Shown here: positions 18,202-29,630 of the stretch, in pieces
Layout: every line of letters begins with the position of its first letter
Position numbering within the stretch: position 1 is the stretch's first letter
Notes under the pieces: model-generated
The model's input: only the letters and a program-made list of their open reading frames with translations
What the model was told of the DNA's origin: nothing
Databases searched by the model: none
Translations under genes and position numbers: made by a program
Source: Deinococcus humi
GTDB lineage: Bacteria > Deinococcota > Deinococci > Deinococcales > Deinococcaceae
DNA length: 64,000 bases
NCBI RefSeq assembly: GCF_014201875.1
Contig: NZ_JACHFL010000014.1
Coordinates: 62,001-126,000 of the forward strand
Direction of reading: 5' to 3'

Positions 18202-19256
18202 CTGCACCCACACCGCCCCACGATCTGGCCCATGAACTCGAAGTGGCCTCCCGGCTGGCCCGCGAGGCCGGGGCGTTGCTGTTGCACCACCGCGCAGTGG
18301 GTTTCGATGTGGAACACAAGACCAGCCACGAGGATCCGGTAACGGCAGCAGACCGCGAGGCGTCTGCACTGATCGTGGCCGGTCTGACCGGGGCGTTTCC
18401 AGGCGACGGTCTCCTGAGTGAGGAGGAGACCGACAGCGCCGCCCGGCTGTCGCGTCAGCGGGTGTGGATCATTGACCCGATTGACGGCACCAGCGAATTC
18501 ATCAAGGGCACGGCGGATTACTGCGTCAGCATCGGCCTGGCGGTAGGCGACGATGCCGTGCTGGGCGTGGTCTACGCGCCGACCACCGACGAACTGTTCA
18601 CGGGCATCGTCGGACAGGGGGTCTGGAAGAACGGGCGGAAGGTCGAGCGTGCCCCCCGCGAGAACGGCTGGCGGGTCGCCGTCTCGGACACGGAATTCGG
18701 GCGCGAGTTGAACCGTCACGATCTGCCCGGGATGCTGCCCAGCGGCAGCATTGCGCTGAAGCTGGCCCGCCTGAGCGCCGATGAGGCCGACGTCACCTTC
18801 ACCATGTCGCCCCGCAGCGAGTGGGATATTGCCGCCGGGGACGCGCTGCTGCGGGCGGCGGGCGGGACGTTGCGCCGACGGGACGGGGGCGAGGTCAGCT
18901 ACAACCAGCCCTCGCCCCATCTGGAACAGGGCCTGATCGCTGGAATGCCAGGGGCGGTGGATTGGCTGGAGGGCGAACTCTCGCGCCGCCGCCTGCCCAC
19001 GGCGCATCTGGGGCTGACGGCTTCGGCCCCGGCCTGGAACTCGCTGTCGAGCGAAGATCAGCAAGCGCTGGGCGGTCACCCCGGCGTCAGCATCCGGCAC
19101 GCGGGAAATGAGGTACTGGCGCTGCTGGTGGTCAACCCTGAAACCCGCACCGTGGAACGTGCCGAGGGTGACGCCTTTCACCTGGAACGTCTGACCCGCG
19201 ACGTGGTTCGCGCCGCGGGGCCGCTGTCCACCGTGAGCGCTAAACTCAACCCATGA
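18198..19256 (+). CDS. Inositol monophosphatase/CysQ-family phosphatase with a C-terminal extension
   Basis: The 352-residue protein carries the metal-binding motifs of the family: EDPVTAADREAS, LLSEEET, WIIDPIDGTSEF and later SEWDIAAGDALLRAAGG. Candidate substrates are inositol phosphates, 3'-phosphoadenosine 5'-phosphate or fructose bisphosphate. The catalytic fold ends near residue 265, and the remaining ~87 residues form an extra segment I do not recognise (from about SAPAWNSLSSEDQQALGG). The chosen ATG at 18198 overlaps the endonuclease stop; the next gene overlaps its own stop, so three genes are coupled. Confidence 0.88.
   Translation: MTAPTPPHDLAHELEVASRLAREAGALLLHHRAVGFDVEHKTSHEDPVTAADREASALIVAGLTGAFPGDGLLSEEETDSAARLSRQRVWIIDPIDGTSEFIKGTADYCVSIGLAVGDDAVLGVVYAPTTDELFTGIVGQGVWKNGRKVERAPRENGWRVAVSDTEFGRELNRHDLPGMLPSGSIALKLARLSADEADVTFTMSPRSEWDIAAGDALLRAAGGTLRRRDGGEVSYNQPSPHLEQGLIAGMPGAVDWLEGELSRRRLPTAHLGLTASAPAWNSLSSEDQQALGGHPGVSIRHAGNEVLALLVVNPETRTVERAEGDAFHLERLTRDVVRAAGPLSTVSAKLNP
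19241..19246 (+). promoter_or_regulatory. Possible internal -10 box before the GNAT gene
   Basis: TAAACT lies 6 nt before the ATG at 19253, inside the 3' end of the preceding gene. It could give a separate leaderless transcript. Confidence 0.4.
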
Positions 19257-19855
19257 TCGATTCCCCCGCGTCCCCAGACTTCCCGGCAGCGGGCGGGGGG
19301 TGGGGGCGGGTCAGCCTCAAGCCGATGCTGGAACTGAATGGCGACGAATGGCACATCCTGCACGGCTTTTTCAAGGACCGCGAGCTGGCCGACTGGAATG
19401 ATGCCAAACCCATCCGCCTGCCCGAATGGCTGTTCCGCAAGGTCATGCAGGACGAGGAACGCGGTGGCGAGCGCGTGGGTTTCGGCATTCTGGACGAGCG
19501 CGGCGCACTGATCGGCAGCGCCGAGCTGTATGACCTGCGGCCCTCGCCGCCGCTGACGCCCACCACCGGCACCCTGGGCGTGATGATCGGCTTTCCTGCG
19601 CTATGGGGCCAGGGCTACGGGCGCGAGGCGGTCTCTGCGCTGCTGCAATGGGCTTTCGCGGGCCGCGCGGTGCCGCTGCGGCGGGTGCGCCTGACCACTT
19701 TTGCCCACAACCGCCGTGCCCAGCGGGCCTTCCTCGCCTGTGGCTTCCGAGAGGTGGGCCGCACGCCACACACGGGCCGCACCGACGTGCACATGGAAAT
19801 CACTCAGGATGAATGGCAGGCGAAGAACCTCTTGCCGGACGGTGGGGCACAATAG
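19253..19855 (+). CDS. GNAT family N-acetyltransferase (RimJ/RimL-like)
   Basis: The 200-residue protein shows GNAT features: a beta-strand core ending GTLGVMIGFPALWGQGYGREAV, where the Q/G-x-G-x-G/A pyrophosphate loop binds acetyl-CoA, and RRVRLTTFAHNRRAQRAFLACGF, the typical helix after beta-6. It most resembles ribosomal-protein N-acetyltransferases (RimJ/RimL type), but the acceptor is not predictable. It overlaps the previous stop by 4 nt. Confidence 0.88.
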   Translation: MIDSPASPDFPAAGGGWGRVSLKPMLELNGDEWHILHGFFKDRELADWNDAKPIRLPEWLFRKVMQDEERGGERVGFGILDERGALIGSAELYDLRPSPPLTPTTGTLGVMIGFPALWGQGYGREAVSALLQWAFAGRAVPLRRVRLTTFAHNRRAQRAFLACGFREVGRTPHTGRTDVHMEITQDEWQAKNLLPDGGAQ

Positions 19856-19860
19856 GCGGC

Positions 19861-20784
19861 ATGCGCGTTCTGCTGCCCGACCTGCCCGAATTCCACGCCC
19901 TCTCCGGGCACGACGAACACAGCGTCCCCGGCGTGGAGCTCGACTTCTACTCGCAGGAGCACGTTCCCAGCGGAGAGGCCGAGGGCGCGGTGCTGTGGCT
20001 GGCGCGCGGCGACACCCGCGAGAAACTGCTCAGGACACCGGGTCTGAAATGGGTGCTGACCCTGACTGCCGGGATTGACCACGTTAAGCCCCACCTGCCC
20101 CAGGGCGTGGCTTTGTTCAACGCCAACCGACTGCATGACCGCGCCGTGGCGGTTCATGTCGCGGCGTTGATGCTAGCGGCCATGCGCGGCCTGCACCGTT
20201 TCCGCGATGCGCAGGAAGAGGGGCGCTGGACTTCCACCAGAACGCCGAACGATTCGGGGTTACACACGCTGGATGGACAGAGGGTGGTGATCTGGGGCTA
20301 CGGCCACATCGGGCGCATTCTGGAAGGACTGCTCGCGCCGTTCGGGGTGCAGGTGGACGGCATTCGCAGCGCCACCCCGGACCATCAGCGCGACGGGCTG
20401 CTGTCCCGCGCCGACTGGGTGGTGCTGCTGCTGCCCAGCACACCCGAGACGCGCGGCATCGTGAACGCCGAGGTACTGGGCAAGCTTAAGCCGGGTGCGT
20501 GGCTGGCTAACGCTGGGCGCGGCAATCTGATCGTGACCGACGACCTGCTGGCGGCCCTGGATTCCGGTCAGCTGGGCGGCGCGGCGCTGGACGTGACCGA
20601 TCCCGAACCGCTGCCGGAGAGTCACCCGCTGTGGGCGCGTAAGAACGTGATCATCACGCCGCACATCGCCAGCACCACCACCGATCTGGTGGCGCGCGGG
20701 GCCAGCCTCACCCGCGATTTTCTGCTGACCCTGCAACAGGGCCAGGAACCGGAAGGGCGGGTGACGGACGGGCAGCAGTACTGA
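19861..20784 (+). CDS. D-2-hydroxyacid dehydrogenase, NAD-dependent
   Basis: The 307-residue protein binds NAD through GYGHIGRILEGLLAPFG. It carries the catalytic arginine in NAGRGN, the glutamate in TDPEPLPESHPLW and the histidine in TPHIAS, the triad of this family (glycerate, phosphoglycerate, lactate or hydroxypyruvate as substrates). The N-terminal substrate domain is short and lacks features that fix specificity. I chose the ATG at 19861, 5 nt after the GNAT stop, because the family begins with a beta strand like RVLLPDLP; an upstream start would overlap GNAT. Confidence 0.9.
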   Translation: MRVLLPDLPEFHALSGHDEHSVPGVELDFYSQEHVPSGEAEGAVLWLARGDTREKLLRTPGLKWVLTLTAGIDHVKPHLPQGVALFNANRLHDRAVAVHVAALMLAAMRGLHRFRDAQEEGRWTSTRTPNDSGLHTLDGQRVVIWGYGHIGRILEGLLAPFGVQVDGIRSATPDHQRDGLLSRADWVVLLLPSTPETRGIVNAEVLGKLKPGAWLANAGRGNLIVTDDLLAALDSGQLGGAALDVTDPEPLPESHPLWARKNVIITPHIASTTTDLVARGASLTRDFLLTLQQGQEPEGRVTDGQQY

Positions 20785-20810
20785 GCTGGGGGCATAGGGG
20801 ACAGAGCAAA

Positions 20811-20839
20811 CCCCTCTCCTGCCTGCATGGGGAGAGGGG
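20811..20839. terminator. Hairpin between convergent D-2-hydroxyacid dehydrogenase and M50 genes
   Basis: 9-bp arms CCCCTCTCC/GGAGAGGGG enclose an 11-nt loop. On the minus strand it is followed by TTTG, suiting termination of the M50 gene. Confidence 0.6.
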
Positions 20840-20869
20840 AATCAGGGGCGGGTAGTTCAGCCGGAGGGG

Positions 20870-21478
20870 CTACACCCCCACCACACCCAGCACCCACCCC
20901 TGCACGCTCTGGATCATTCTGCCGATGGGGTCGCGGGCCAGAAAGATAAAGCCCATTACGATCAGGAAGCTGAAGGGCTGGGCCTCGAACTGTGCGAGGC
21001 TGCGCCCCAGGGGCGGCACCAGCGCCCCCAGGATGCGGCTGCCGTCAAGCAGCGGAATGGGGATCAGGTTGAAGAAGGCCAGCACCACATTGATGCCCAT
21101 GACCGTCAGCAGGATGGTCAGGGTGATGGTGGTGGGGGGCAGCACCTTGAGCAGGACGGCGCATACAAAGGCAATCAGGATGTTGCTGATCGGCCCGGCG
21201 GCGGCCACCCACAGCGTGCCCCAGCGCCCGAGGTTGCCCGGGTTGACCGGCACTGGCTTGGCAAAGCCGAAACCCGCCACCAGCAGCAGCAACGTGCCCA
21301 CCGGATCGAGGTGGGCCACCGGATTGAGGGTCACCCGTCCGTACCGGCGCGGCGTGGGATCGCCCAGCCGGTCGGCGGTGTAAGCATGGGCAAACTCATG
21401 AACCGCGAGGGACAGCACCAGCGCCAGCGCGATGATGATGAAGGCAGTGGGATTGGAGGTCAGCAGGCTGAGGAGCAT
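20870..21478 (-). CDS. Site-2-protease-like (M50) membrane metalloprotease
   Basis: The 202-residue protein has about five hydrophobic segments. The zinc motif HEFAH (H27, E28, H31) lies in the first membrane helix, and the second motif [13 protein letters not shown], which supplies the third zinc ligand, is about 110 residues later. It is of the short S2P type without a PDZ domain, so a processive house-keeping or regulatory role cannot be assigned. A TAGAAT box lies 9 nt before the ATG, suggesting a nearly leaderless message. Confidence 0.9.
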   Translation of the reverse strand: MLLSLLTSNPTAFIIIALALVLSLAVHEFAHAYTADRLGDPTPRRYGRVTLNPVAHLDPVGTLLLLVAGFGFAKPVPVNPGNLGRWGTLWVAAAGPISNILIAFVCAVLLKVLPPTTITLTILLTVMGINVVLAFFNLIPIPLLDGSRILGALVPPLGRSLAQFEAQPFSFLIVMGFIFLARDPIGRMIQSVQGWVLGVVGV

Positions 21479-21503
21479 ATACGCTGCATTCTACGGGCGC
21501 CGC

Positions 21504-22610
21504 TCAATGCCTGTCGGCTTCCAGGTACTTTTGCAGGGCCGCCTGTTCCTCCTCCCGGCTGTGAATCTGCCCCTCCTGTCGCAGCCGCGCCAGGTGGGCG
21601 AGCGCCTCACCCACCGCGTGCCCCGGCGGCACGCCCATCGCCAGTACGTCGCGCCCGGTCAGCGGCACCGGGGCGTCCGGACGTAGCAGGCCGCGCAGGA
21701 CCCTTTCTGGAGTGCCGTCCGGAAAATAGGTGTCCGAGAGCGCGCGGGTCAGCAGGGCGGCAGGGCGGTCGCCCAGGCCCAACTGTTCGGCCAGCGGCAC
21801 TGGGTCAGCGGCGGCGTGCAGTGCAGCGGCGGCGTACAGCTGCGGTGAAACGGGCTGCCCGGCGTCCTGGAGGGTGTCCAACCCTTGCAGCCATTCCACG
21901 CCAGGCAGCAGTTCCCCGGCGCCCCATTCCTCCAGCTTGCGCGCCGCTGCGCCAGGGCGGGCTTCCGACAGCAGCAGCTTGAGTTCGACCCACAGCCGGG
22001 GTGTCCGCGCGGCCATCGCCAGCGCGTCCGGTACCTGCCGCAGTAGTTCCGGATCCGCCGCAAAACCCAGCCGCGCTGCCAGCCGTGCTCCGCGGACCAG
22101 TCGGCTGGCGTCCTCGTGGAAGGAACGGGGGTGCAGGGGCCGCAGCACCCGGGCCTCCAGCTCACTCAGACCGTTCATCTCGTCCAGCAGGGTCAGTTCA
22201 CTGTCGGGGCCGATCAGCAGGGCCAGGGCATTGACCGCGAAATCGCGCCGCCGCAGGTCGTCTTCCAGCGTGCCGGGGTGGGGCAGTGGGTTCTGCCCCG
22301 CCACCGGGTAGGTTTCGCGGCGCGCGCGGACCAGATCCGCGTTGCGGCCATCCGGCAGGGTCACGGTGGCGTTCTGAAAGGCCGGATGAAAGAGGACGGG
22401 CAGCCCGGAGGCGCGCGCCAGCGTCTCCACGTGTGCGCCCTCAGCCACGACGTCCAGGTCGAGGGGAGCGTAACCCAGAAAGGCGTCCCGCACGGCGCCG
22501 CCCACCAGCGCCACACGGGCGCGCGGCCCCGCCTGACGCGCCAGCGCCCGCAGCCACTGACGGTCTTCGGCCAGCAGCTGCTCCCAGAGATGTGTGGCAA
22601 GAGGAGTCAT
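21504..22610 (-). CDS. tRNA CCA-end nucleotidyltransferase (CCA-, CC- or A-adding)
   Basis: The 368-residue class II nucleotidyltransferase carries [22 protein letters not shown] with the two metal-binding aspartates, [11 protein letters not shown], and the [19 protein letters not shown] template-like motif. It builds or repairs the 3' CCA of tRNA. In D. radiodurans the job is reported to be split between separate CC-adding and A-adding enzymes (Tomita and Weiner), and this protein may be one of the pair. Which one is not clear by eye. It sits 25 bp from the M50 gene on the same strand. Confidence 0.9.
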   Translation of the reverse strand: MTPLATHLWEQLLAEDRQWLRALARQAGPRARVALVGGAVRDAFLGYAPLDLDVVAEGAHVETLARASGLPVLFHPAFQNATVTLPDGRNADLVRARRETYPVAGQNPLPHPGTLEDDLRRRDFAVNALALLIGPDSELTLLDEMNGLSELEARVLRPLHPRSFHEDASRLVRGARLAARLGFAADPELLRQVPDALAMAARTPRLWVELKLLLSEARPGAAARKLEEWGAGELLPGVEWLQGLDTLQDAGQPVSPQLYAAAALHAAADPVPLAEQLGLGDRPAALLTRALSDTYFPDGTPERVLRGLLRPDAPVPLTGRDVLAMGVPPGHAVGEALAHLARLRQEGQIHSREEEQAALQKYLEADRH

Positions 22611-22665
22611 GGACCCGAAAGTGTCACGGGTGCAGGGTTAACTATGGCCTGACCCTCAGGCAGGT

Positions 22666-24033
22666 TCACTGGAAGGCCGAGGCGTCCAGCGTGAGCTTCA
22701 CGTCCTGCGTCTTGCCGCCGCGCAGCACGCTCAGGTTGACGGTGTCGCCCTCCTTCTTGTCGATCAGGGCGGCTTGAAGGTCTTCCAGCGCGTCCACCGG
22801 CTGGCCGTCGGCGGCGGTGATGATGTCGCCGCCCAGGCTGATCGCGCCGCCCTGGAAGCGCTCGACGCGGGTGCCGCCCTTCAGGCCGGCCTCGGCGGCA
22901 GGCGTGCCGGGCTGAACCTGGCCCACCACGAGGCCGGTGTCGGGCAGACCCAGCTGCTGTTTGCCCTGAGGGCTCAGCGTCCCCAGACCCAGCGCGGCGG
23001 GTCCCTGCGGCCCCTGCACCACCAGTCCGACGCTAATGCCGATCCGCGGCAGGCTGACCTCGCCGCCCTCCGCCGCCTGCAGGCGCGGCAGCAGATTCCT
23101 GGCCGCATTGATGGGGATGGCGAAGCCCACGCCCGCGCTCTGCCCCACACCGCTGGCCTGACCGGCTGGCGAAAGGATCTGGGTATTGATGCCAATGACC
23201 TCGCCGGCGCTGTTCAGCAGTGGCCCGCCGGAGTTGCCGGGATTGATGGCCGCGTCGGTCTGAATGGCCTTTTGCGTGATGCCCTCGCCGCCCGCCGAGA
23301 ACCCAATGGGGATCTGGCGGGCGGTGCTGCTCACAATGCCCTCCGACACACTGAAATCCAGACCAAACGGAGCGCCCATCGCGATGGCTTTCTGGCCCAC
23401 TTTCAGGGCGTCGCTGTCCCCCAGCGGAATAGGCCGGATCAGCGACTTGTCCAGGCCGTCGGCGCGGATCAGCGCCAGATCGTACTGCGGGGCGTAGCCG
23501 ATTACCTGGGCTTCAACGGCCTTGTCCTGATTCATCACCCGGACGGTGATCTTGCTGGCGTTGCCCTGGCCCCCCTCGCCCGCCACAACGTGGTAATTGG
23601 TCAGGATGTCCCCGGCGTCATTGACAAAAAAGCCGCTGCCCACCCCCCGCTGCACCTGTGTGTTGCCGCCCATCATCCCGAAGGGGTCCTGCGCCGTCAC
23701 CTGCTGCTCGGTACTGATGTACACCAGACCCGGCTCGAAGCGCTGCACCACCTCAATGGTGTTCTGCTCGGATTGCAGCCGCGCGCCCGCCTCCAGCCCC
23801 AGCGCGTCGGGGGCGGTGTCGGCGCTCTCAGTGGTGGAAGCGGCGTCTGTGGCTGCCGTCTGTTCCGGACTGGCCTGTGTGGAGGCCGTCTGGGCTGGCT
23901 CCGACGGTGTGGTGGCGGTCTGGCTGGTGGCCTGCGTGCCCATGGACTGCCGCGGTCCCGTATCGCACCCGGCCAGCCCCACGGCGAGGCTGCCCAGGAG
24001 CAGCAGAGCGGGAGTGGTTCGCTTGACGTTCAT
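22666..24033 (-). CDS. HtrA/DegP-like serine protease, lipoprotein with PDZ domain
   Basis: The 455-residue protein starts with a lipoprotein signal ending LAGC (C23), then a Thr/Ser/Ala-rich linker to about residue 75. The trypsin-like domain has its triad in [17 protein letters not shown] and [11 protein letters not shown]-terminal PDZ domain begins near [19 protein letters not shown]. It probably degrades or refolds misfolded envelope proteins. I chose the ATG at 24033, which gives the signal peptide; upstream frame is not signal-like. It is divergent from the neighbouring gene. Confidence 0.93.
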   Translation of the reverse strand: MNVKRTTPALLLLGSLAVGLAGCDTGPRQSMGTQATSQTATTPSEPAQTASTQASPEQTAATDAASTTESADTAPDALGLEAGARLQSEQNTIEVVQRFEPGLVYISTEQQVTAQDPFGMMGGNTQVQRGVGSGFFVNDAGDILTNYHVVAGEGGQGNASKITVRVMNQDKAVEAQVIGYAPQYDLALIRADGLDKSLIRPIPLGDSDALKVGQKAIAMGAPFGLDFSVSEGIVSSTARQIPIGFSAGGEGITQKAIQTDAAINPGNSGGPLLNSAGEVIGINTQILSPAGQASGVGQSAGVGFAIPINAARNLLPRLQAAEGGEVSLPRIGISVGLVVQGPQGPAALGLGTLSPQGKQQLGLPDTGLVVGQVQPGTPAAEAGLKGGTRVERFQGGAISLGGDIITAADGQPVDALEDLQAALIDKKEGDTVNLSVLRGGKTQDVKLTLDASAFQ

Positions 24034-24111
24034 GCCCCAGTATCGCCAGCCCCGGCGTCCTACGCATAAGAGCGGAGGTGGGCCGGGCTTCACCCATGCT
24101 CTCTTGAGGGC

Positions 24112-25122
24112 ATGCCTGACCTGAACGCGGCCATCCATGATCTGAAAACGGCACTGGGCGACTATCTGGCTGGAGGACGGCGGGAGGGCGTCTTTCATGT
24201 CCAGCCCGGCGGGCCGGGTAGCGTCCCTGCGCTGGCTGATCTGGACGTGCCCGAACTTCACCTGGACGTGCTGCCGGAACCGCCCAGCGAGGAACAGCGC
24301 CGCACGCTGGAGGCGCTGGGCTACGTGCCGGACGGTGCGGCGTATCTGCATCCCGCAGGCTGGCGGCTGGTGCTGCCCGATCACAGCAGCGGCTGGCGTG
24401 CGGGGCAGGAGGCCCTGCGGACGCTGCTGCTGGACGATGAAACGGCGGCGGCGCGTTACAGTCAGGCCTTTCTCGTTCATGGACGGCAGGGGGCAGATGA
24501 GGCGCTGAGGCCGGAAGCCACCGCCCACTACGCCCAGACCGTCGGTTTCCGGCCAGCCCAGTTTGCAGCTCAGGCGCTGGCGGGCCTGGACGACCCGTGG
24601 ATGTTCGCCGGAGGTGTGGCGCTGGATTTACATCTGGGCGCGGTGGCGCGGCCCCATGACGATCTGGACGTGGCCGTGGCGCGCGGCGCTCAGTCCCAAC
24701 TGTTGGGGTTGCTCGCCCCCTGGAAGCTTGATGCCCCACAGGACGGTCTGTACCGGCCCTGGACAGCCCCGCTGGAACCGCCGCTCCACCAGATTCACGC
24801 CCGTCACCCCGACTTGCCGGACGTGTTGATGCTCGATCTGCTGCTGACCGATATGGGCGCGGGCTTGTGGCAGTACCGGCGCGATCCGGGCGTGACGCTG
24901 CCGCTGGACGAGGCCCGACGATGGTCAGCCTCCGGCATGCCGTACCTGGCCCCACAGGCGGTGTTGCTGTTCAAGGCGGCCACCGGAGGCCGCGAGCCGC
25001 GTGGCAAGGACGCGCTGGATTTCGGGCGGGTGCGCCCCACGCTTACGCTTCAGGCGGCTGACTGGCTGCGGACGGCGCTAGAACGCGTTCACCCGCAGCA
25101 TGAATGGCTGGCACAGCTGTAA
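24112..25122 (+). CDS. Two-domain nucleotidyltransferase-like protein (GrpB-like + aminoglycoside-adenylyltransferase-like)
   Basis: The 336-residue protein seems to join two folds. Residues ~30-155 resemble a worn GrpB-type domain ([29 protein letters not shown], and a Tyr/Ala-rich helix), with the usual GST signature degraded. Residues ~160-336 resemble an aminoglycoside 2''-adenylyltransferase-like domain: [18 protein letters not shown] then [12 protein letters not shown] with the acidic metal-binding pair, and a C-terminal KDALDF. Substrate unknown; both family calls are by pattern only. It is divergent from the HtrA gene, 78 bp away. Confidence 0.7.
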   Translation: MPDLNAAIHDLKTALGDYLAGGRREGVFHVQPGGPGSVPALADLDVPELHLDVLPEPPSEEQRRTLEALGYVPDGAAYLHPAGWRLVLPDHSSGWRAGQEALRTLLLDDETAAARYSQAFLVHGRQGADEALRPEATAHYAQTVGFRPAQFAAQALAGLDDPWMFAGGVALDLHLGAVARPHDDLDVAVARGAQSQLLGLLAPWKLDAPQDGLYRPWTAPLEPPLHQIHARHPDLPDVLMLDLLLTDMGAGLWQYRRDPGVTLPLDEARRWSASGMPYLAPQAVLLFKAATGGREPRGKDALDFGRVRPTLTLQAADWLRTALERVHPQHEWLAQL

Positions 25123-25151
25123 AAAAAGCCCCCTCCATTACAGGGGGGGTG
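25122..25151 (-). terminator. Terminator of hslO
   Basis: On the minus strand a stem of CCCCCCT/GGAGGGGG type is followed by CTTTTTTT. It is placed between convergent genes; A-richness on the plus side makes it mainly a minus-strand terminator. Confidence 0.82.
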
Positions 25152-25164
25152 GCAAGAATGGTCC

Positions 25165-26076
25165 TTACGCCCGTGCCCGTTCCGGCGGCGCGTCCAGCGC
25201 GGCGATCTCGGCAGGGGTGATGTGGTACTTCTCACCGCACCAGTGGCACACGATTTCCTGGCCGCCCGTGTCCATCATGTCCTGGCGTTCCTCGGCATTG
25301 AAGAATTTCAGGCTGTCCTCGGCCTTCTGCCGCGAACAGCGGCACTCGAAGCCGGCGGCCTGCGCGCCGGGAGCCAGGGTCAGGCCCAGTCCCTCAGTCA
25401 CGCGGTTCATCACGTCCAGAATGCCGCCGCGGCGCAGTCCGTCGGTGATCTGGCCCAGCGCGCGAATGTTGGCCTCCAGCCGGGCCAGCGTTTCATCCGA
25501 CACGCCGGGCATCGCCTGAACCAGCAGACCGCCCGCGTGGGCCACCCGCCCGCCTTCCTCGTAGACGCCCAGCAGCACAGCATTGGGAATCTGTTCAGAG
25601 ACTCCCAGGTAGCTGCTGACGTCCTCAGCGATCTCGCCGCTGACCAGCTCGATGCTGCCCGTGTACGGCTCGCCGTTGTCCAGCAGGCGCGTCACTGCCA
25701 GTTCACCCTGGGTGCCCACGATCCCGCTCACGTCCAGCTTGCCGTCGGACTCACGCAGGGGCAGATCCGCGCCCGGCTCGCGCACGTAGCCGCGAACATG
25801 ACCGTTGGCGCTGCCCTCGGCGACGATCCAGCCCACCGGGCCACCGCCCTCGACTCGCACCGTCACTCGGCTGTCCACTTTCTTGCCCAGAACCACGGCC
25901 AGCAAGGCAGAGGCCGTCAGGGTGCGCCCCAGCGCGGCGGTGGCGGTCTTGCTCAGGCCGTGGCGCAGACGGGCGTCCTCCACGACACGGGTGGACTCCA
26001 TGCCCACCAGTCGCAACGTGTTGCCCGCCGCCGTACCGCGCAGCAAAAAGGAATTGGAAACGGTGGAAGCAGTCAT
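25165..26076 (-). CDS. hslO: Hsp33 redox-regulated chaperone
   Basis: The 303-residue protein holds unfolded proteins under oxidative stress. The C-terminal redox switch is intact: cysteines 245 and 247 (CRC) and 277 and 280 (CHWC), which bind zinc when reduced and form disulfides when oxidised. N-terminal features [16 protein letters not shown] and [12 protein letters not shown] fit Hsp33. A TAAGAT box ends 6 nt before the ATG, so the message is probably leaderless. This chaperone suits the oxidation-tolerant lifestyle of Deinococcus. Confidence 0.96.
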   Translation of the reverse strand: MTASTVSNSFLLRGTAAGNTLRLVGMESTRVVEDARLRHGLSKTATAALGRTLTASALLAVVLGKKVDSRVTVRVEGGGPVGWIVAEGSANGHVRGYVREPGADLPLRESDGKLDVSGIVGTQGELAVTRLLDNGEPYTGSIELVSGEIAEDVSSYLGVSEQIPNAVLLGVYEEGGRVAHAGGLLVQAMPGVSDETLARLEANIRALGQITDGLRRGGILDVMNRVTEGLGLTLAPGAQAAGFECRCSRQKAEDSLKFFNAEERQDMMDTGGQEIVCHWCGEKYHITPAEIAALDAPPERARA

Positions 26077-26391
26077 TAGGAAATCTTACACGAAGGCGCT
26101 CAAGGCTGGCTGTGGGAGGCCTCTCATTCTGTGACTCCTGTTGAAGGAGGTGTCCGTCTGTGACGGTCTTTTCTCGCTGCCTTGTCCTGGGGTGTCCCAC
26201 TCGTGCGCCCTGTTGGCCCGTGAAGCTGACGTAAACGCGTCCCCACAGAGAAAACCTTAGTCATCTTGCCAATTCGCTCTCATAGACGGCATCTAAGCTG
26301 ATCTGCTGGAACCGCTCGACTTTGATTCTGTTTTTTATGCACGGAAGTTCGGAAAGGAGAGATCGTCCGACTCTTTCAAGGAGTAAATTCC
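26077..26391. other. Divergent intergenic region between hslO and the peptide-binding protein gene
   Basis: About 315 bp. It holds the hslO -10 box at one end and a good ribosome-binding site (AAGGAG, 10 nt before the ATG) at the other. I see no clear promoter pair for the binding-protein gene and no gene. Confidence 0.55.
26083..26088 (-). promoter_or_regulatory. -10 box of hslO (leaderless)
   Basis: TAAGAT on the minus strand, 6 nt before the ATG. Confidence 0.6.
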
Positions 26392-28260
<1,869 letters not shown>

Positions 28261-28289
28261 GTCACGCACGTTCTTCCTGAATTCCATCC

Positions 28290-28317
28290 GGGCCACCCTC
28301 TTTTGCGGGGGTGGCCC
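28290..28317 (+). terminator. Terminator after the peptide-binding protein gene
   Basis: A 9-bp perfect stem (GGGCCACCC/GGGTGGCCC) with a 10-nt loop, followed by ATTTGTG. It also argues that the response-regulator gene starts downstream of it. Confidence 0.7.
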
Positions 28318-28349
28318 ATTTGTGTGGCTTGGTCCTGGGCTGGGGCGGC

Positions 28350-28355
28350 TATTCT
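28350..28355 (+). promoter_or_regulatory. -10 box of the response-regulator gene (leaderless)
   Basis: TATTCT ends 6 nt before the ATG at 28362. Confidence 0.6.
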
Positions 28356-28361
28356 GCGCCT

Positions 28362-29063
28362 ATGCCCGACTCTGCCCACCCCCCTGAAACCGGCGCCGAA
28401 ACCGGCCTGTCCCGCCGAATCTCTTTGCTGCTGGTGGACGATCATCCGGTGGTCCGCAAGGGCACGCGTGAGTTACTGGAGGGCGAGGCGGACCTGCACG
28501 TGATCGGAGAGGCCGCCAGCGGTGAGGAGGCCATCCTCCAGGCCCGCGCGCTGAAGCCGGACGTGATCTTGATGGACGTGTCGATGCCTGGCATGAACGG
28601 TATCGAGGCCACCCGCGCGATCAAGGCCGAGCAGCCGCGCGTGGGGGTGCTGGTGCTGACGAGCTACGACGACGACGCTTACGTGTTCGCGCTGCTGGAG
28701 GCCGGGGCGGCGGGCTACCTGTTGAAGAACACCTCCGAGGACGATCTGCTGGGCGCGGTGCGGGCCGTGGCTGCCGGGGAGAGTGCGCTACACCCCAGCG
28801 TGGCCCGCAAGGTGCTGGAACGCTTCAGCGCTGCCGCCCAGCCCACCTCGCCTGAGGATGACCTCAGCCCGCGCGAGTTGGAAGTGCTGCGCGTGGCCGC
28901 CACCGGGCGCACCAACAAGGAAATCGCCCGCGATCTGGACATCAGCCCGCGGACAGTTCAGGTACATCTGGCGAACATCTTTTCCAAGCTGGGCGTGGGC
29001 AGCCGCACCGAGGCAGTGCTGTACGGTATTAAACGTGGCTGGATTGACCCGAAGCTGTTGTGA
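28362..29063 (+). CDS. NarL/FixJ-type response regulator
   Basis: The 233-residue protein has a receiver domain with acidic pair D26-D27, phospho-acceptor D72 in [13 protein letters not shown], then the conserved Thr in LVLTSYDD and Lys in YLLKN. A LuxR-type helix-turn-helix follows ([22 protein letters not shown], then [16 protein letters not shown]). I placed the start at 28362, after a terminator hairpin and 6 nt after a TATTCT box; an in-frame ATG 17 codons earlier would fall inside that hairpin. It is probably paired with the histidine kinase at 29631-32504. Confidence 0.92.
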   Translation: MPDSAHPPETGAETGLSRRISLLLVDDHPVVRKGTRELLEGEADLHVIGEAASGEEAILQARALKPDVILMDVSMPGMNGIEATRAIKAEQPRVGVLVLTSYDDDAYVFALLEAGAAGYLLKNTSEDDLLGAVRAVAAGESALHPSVARKVLERFSAAAQPTSPEDDLSPRELEVLRVAATGRTNKEIARDLDISPRTVQVHLANIFSKLGVGSRTEAVLYGIKRGWIDPKLL

Positions 29064-29170
29064 GGGTGAGTAGGAAATACGGCCGAAGCCTCATCCGTGA
29101 TCCTCGCTGGGAATGCATTTTCAGCTCGCCCGAGCTCGTCTTTTTATGTCGATCACGCCAGCCAGCAAAG

Positions 29171-29176
29171 TAGAAT
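29171..29176 (+). promoter_or_regulatory. -10 box of the small membrane protein gene (leaderless)
   Basis: TAGAAT ends 6 nt before the ATG at 29183. Confidence 0.6.
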
Positions 29177-29182
29177 TGCGTA

Positions 29183-29518
29183 ATGTCAGAGAAGCAGAGC
29201 AATGGCAGATCTGGAATTTTGGGTTGCGGCGTATCTGTTCTCCTTGCCCTCCTGACTGGTTACGTGTTGTTGTTCATGCCGCAGCAAACCGTAGACGTTG
29301 AGCAAGCGTGTTCTAAAGCTGTGCGTCAGGTCAACACCGGTCAAACTGCTTATGTGTTGGACACATTTGCGCGGATCGACAAGCGGCGGGGCCGGATCGA
29401 TATTCTCAATGGTCGGTCAGGTGAGCCTCCTGTGACGTTCAATTGCATCGTCTCAGGATCAAACAATCGCAATGCGAAGGCCGTTCTTGTTCCTCCGGAA
29501 CGAGGGTCAAGATTGTAA
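29183..29518 (+). CDS. Small membrane-anchored protein of unknown function
   Basis: The 111-residue protein has one N-terminal hydrophobic helix ([18 protein letters not shown], residues ~16-33) and a soluble part outside the membrane with two cysteines (C43 and C88). Nothing in it is recognised. The leaderless -10 box directly upstream supports it as real. Base composition is less GC-rich than its neighbours, which hints at recent acquisition or weak selection. Its place between a response regulator and a histidine kinase makes a sensory accessory role conceivable, but this is speculation. Confidence 0.6.
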   Translation: MSEKQSNGRSGILGCGVSVLLALLTGYVLLFMPQQTVDVEQACSKAVRQVNTGQTAYVLDTFARIDKRRGRIDILNGRSGEPPVTFNCIVSGSNNRNAKAVLVPPERGSRL

Positions 29519-29630
29519 AGCTCCCCGCTTCACGTTCAACGAGGGGACATTGCTCAGTTGGATTCCGTATGGACAGTCGATTCCACAAGATGCACAGGTC
29601 CTCTCCCATCGCCACACCCACATCACTAAT

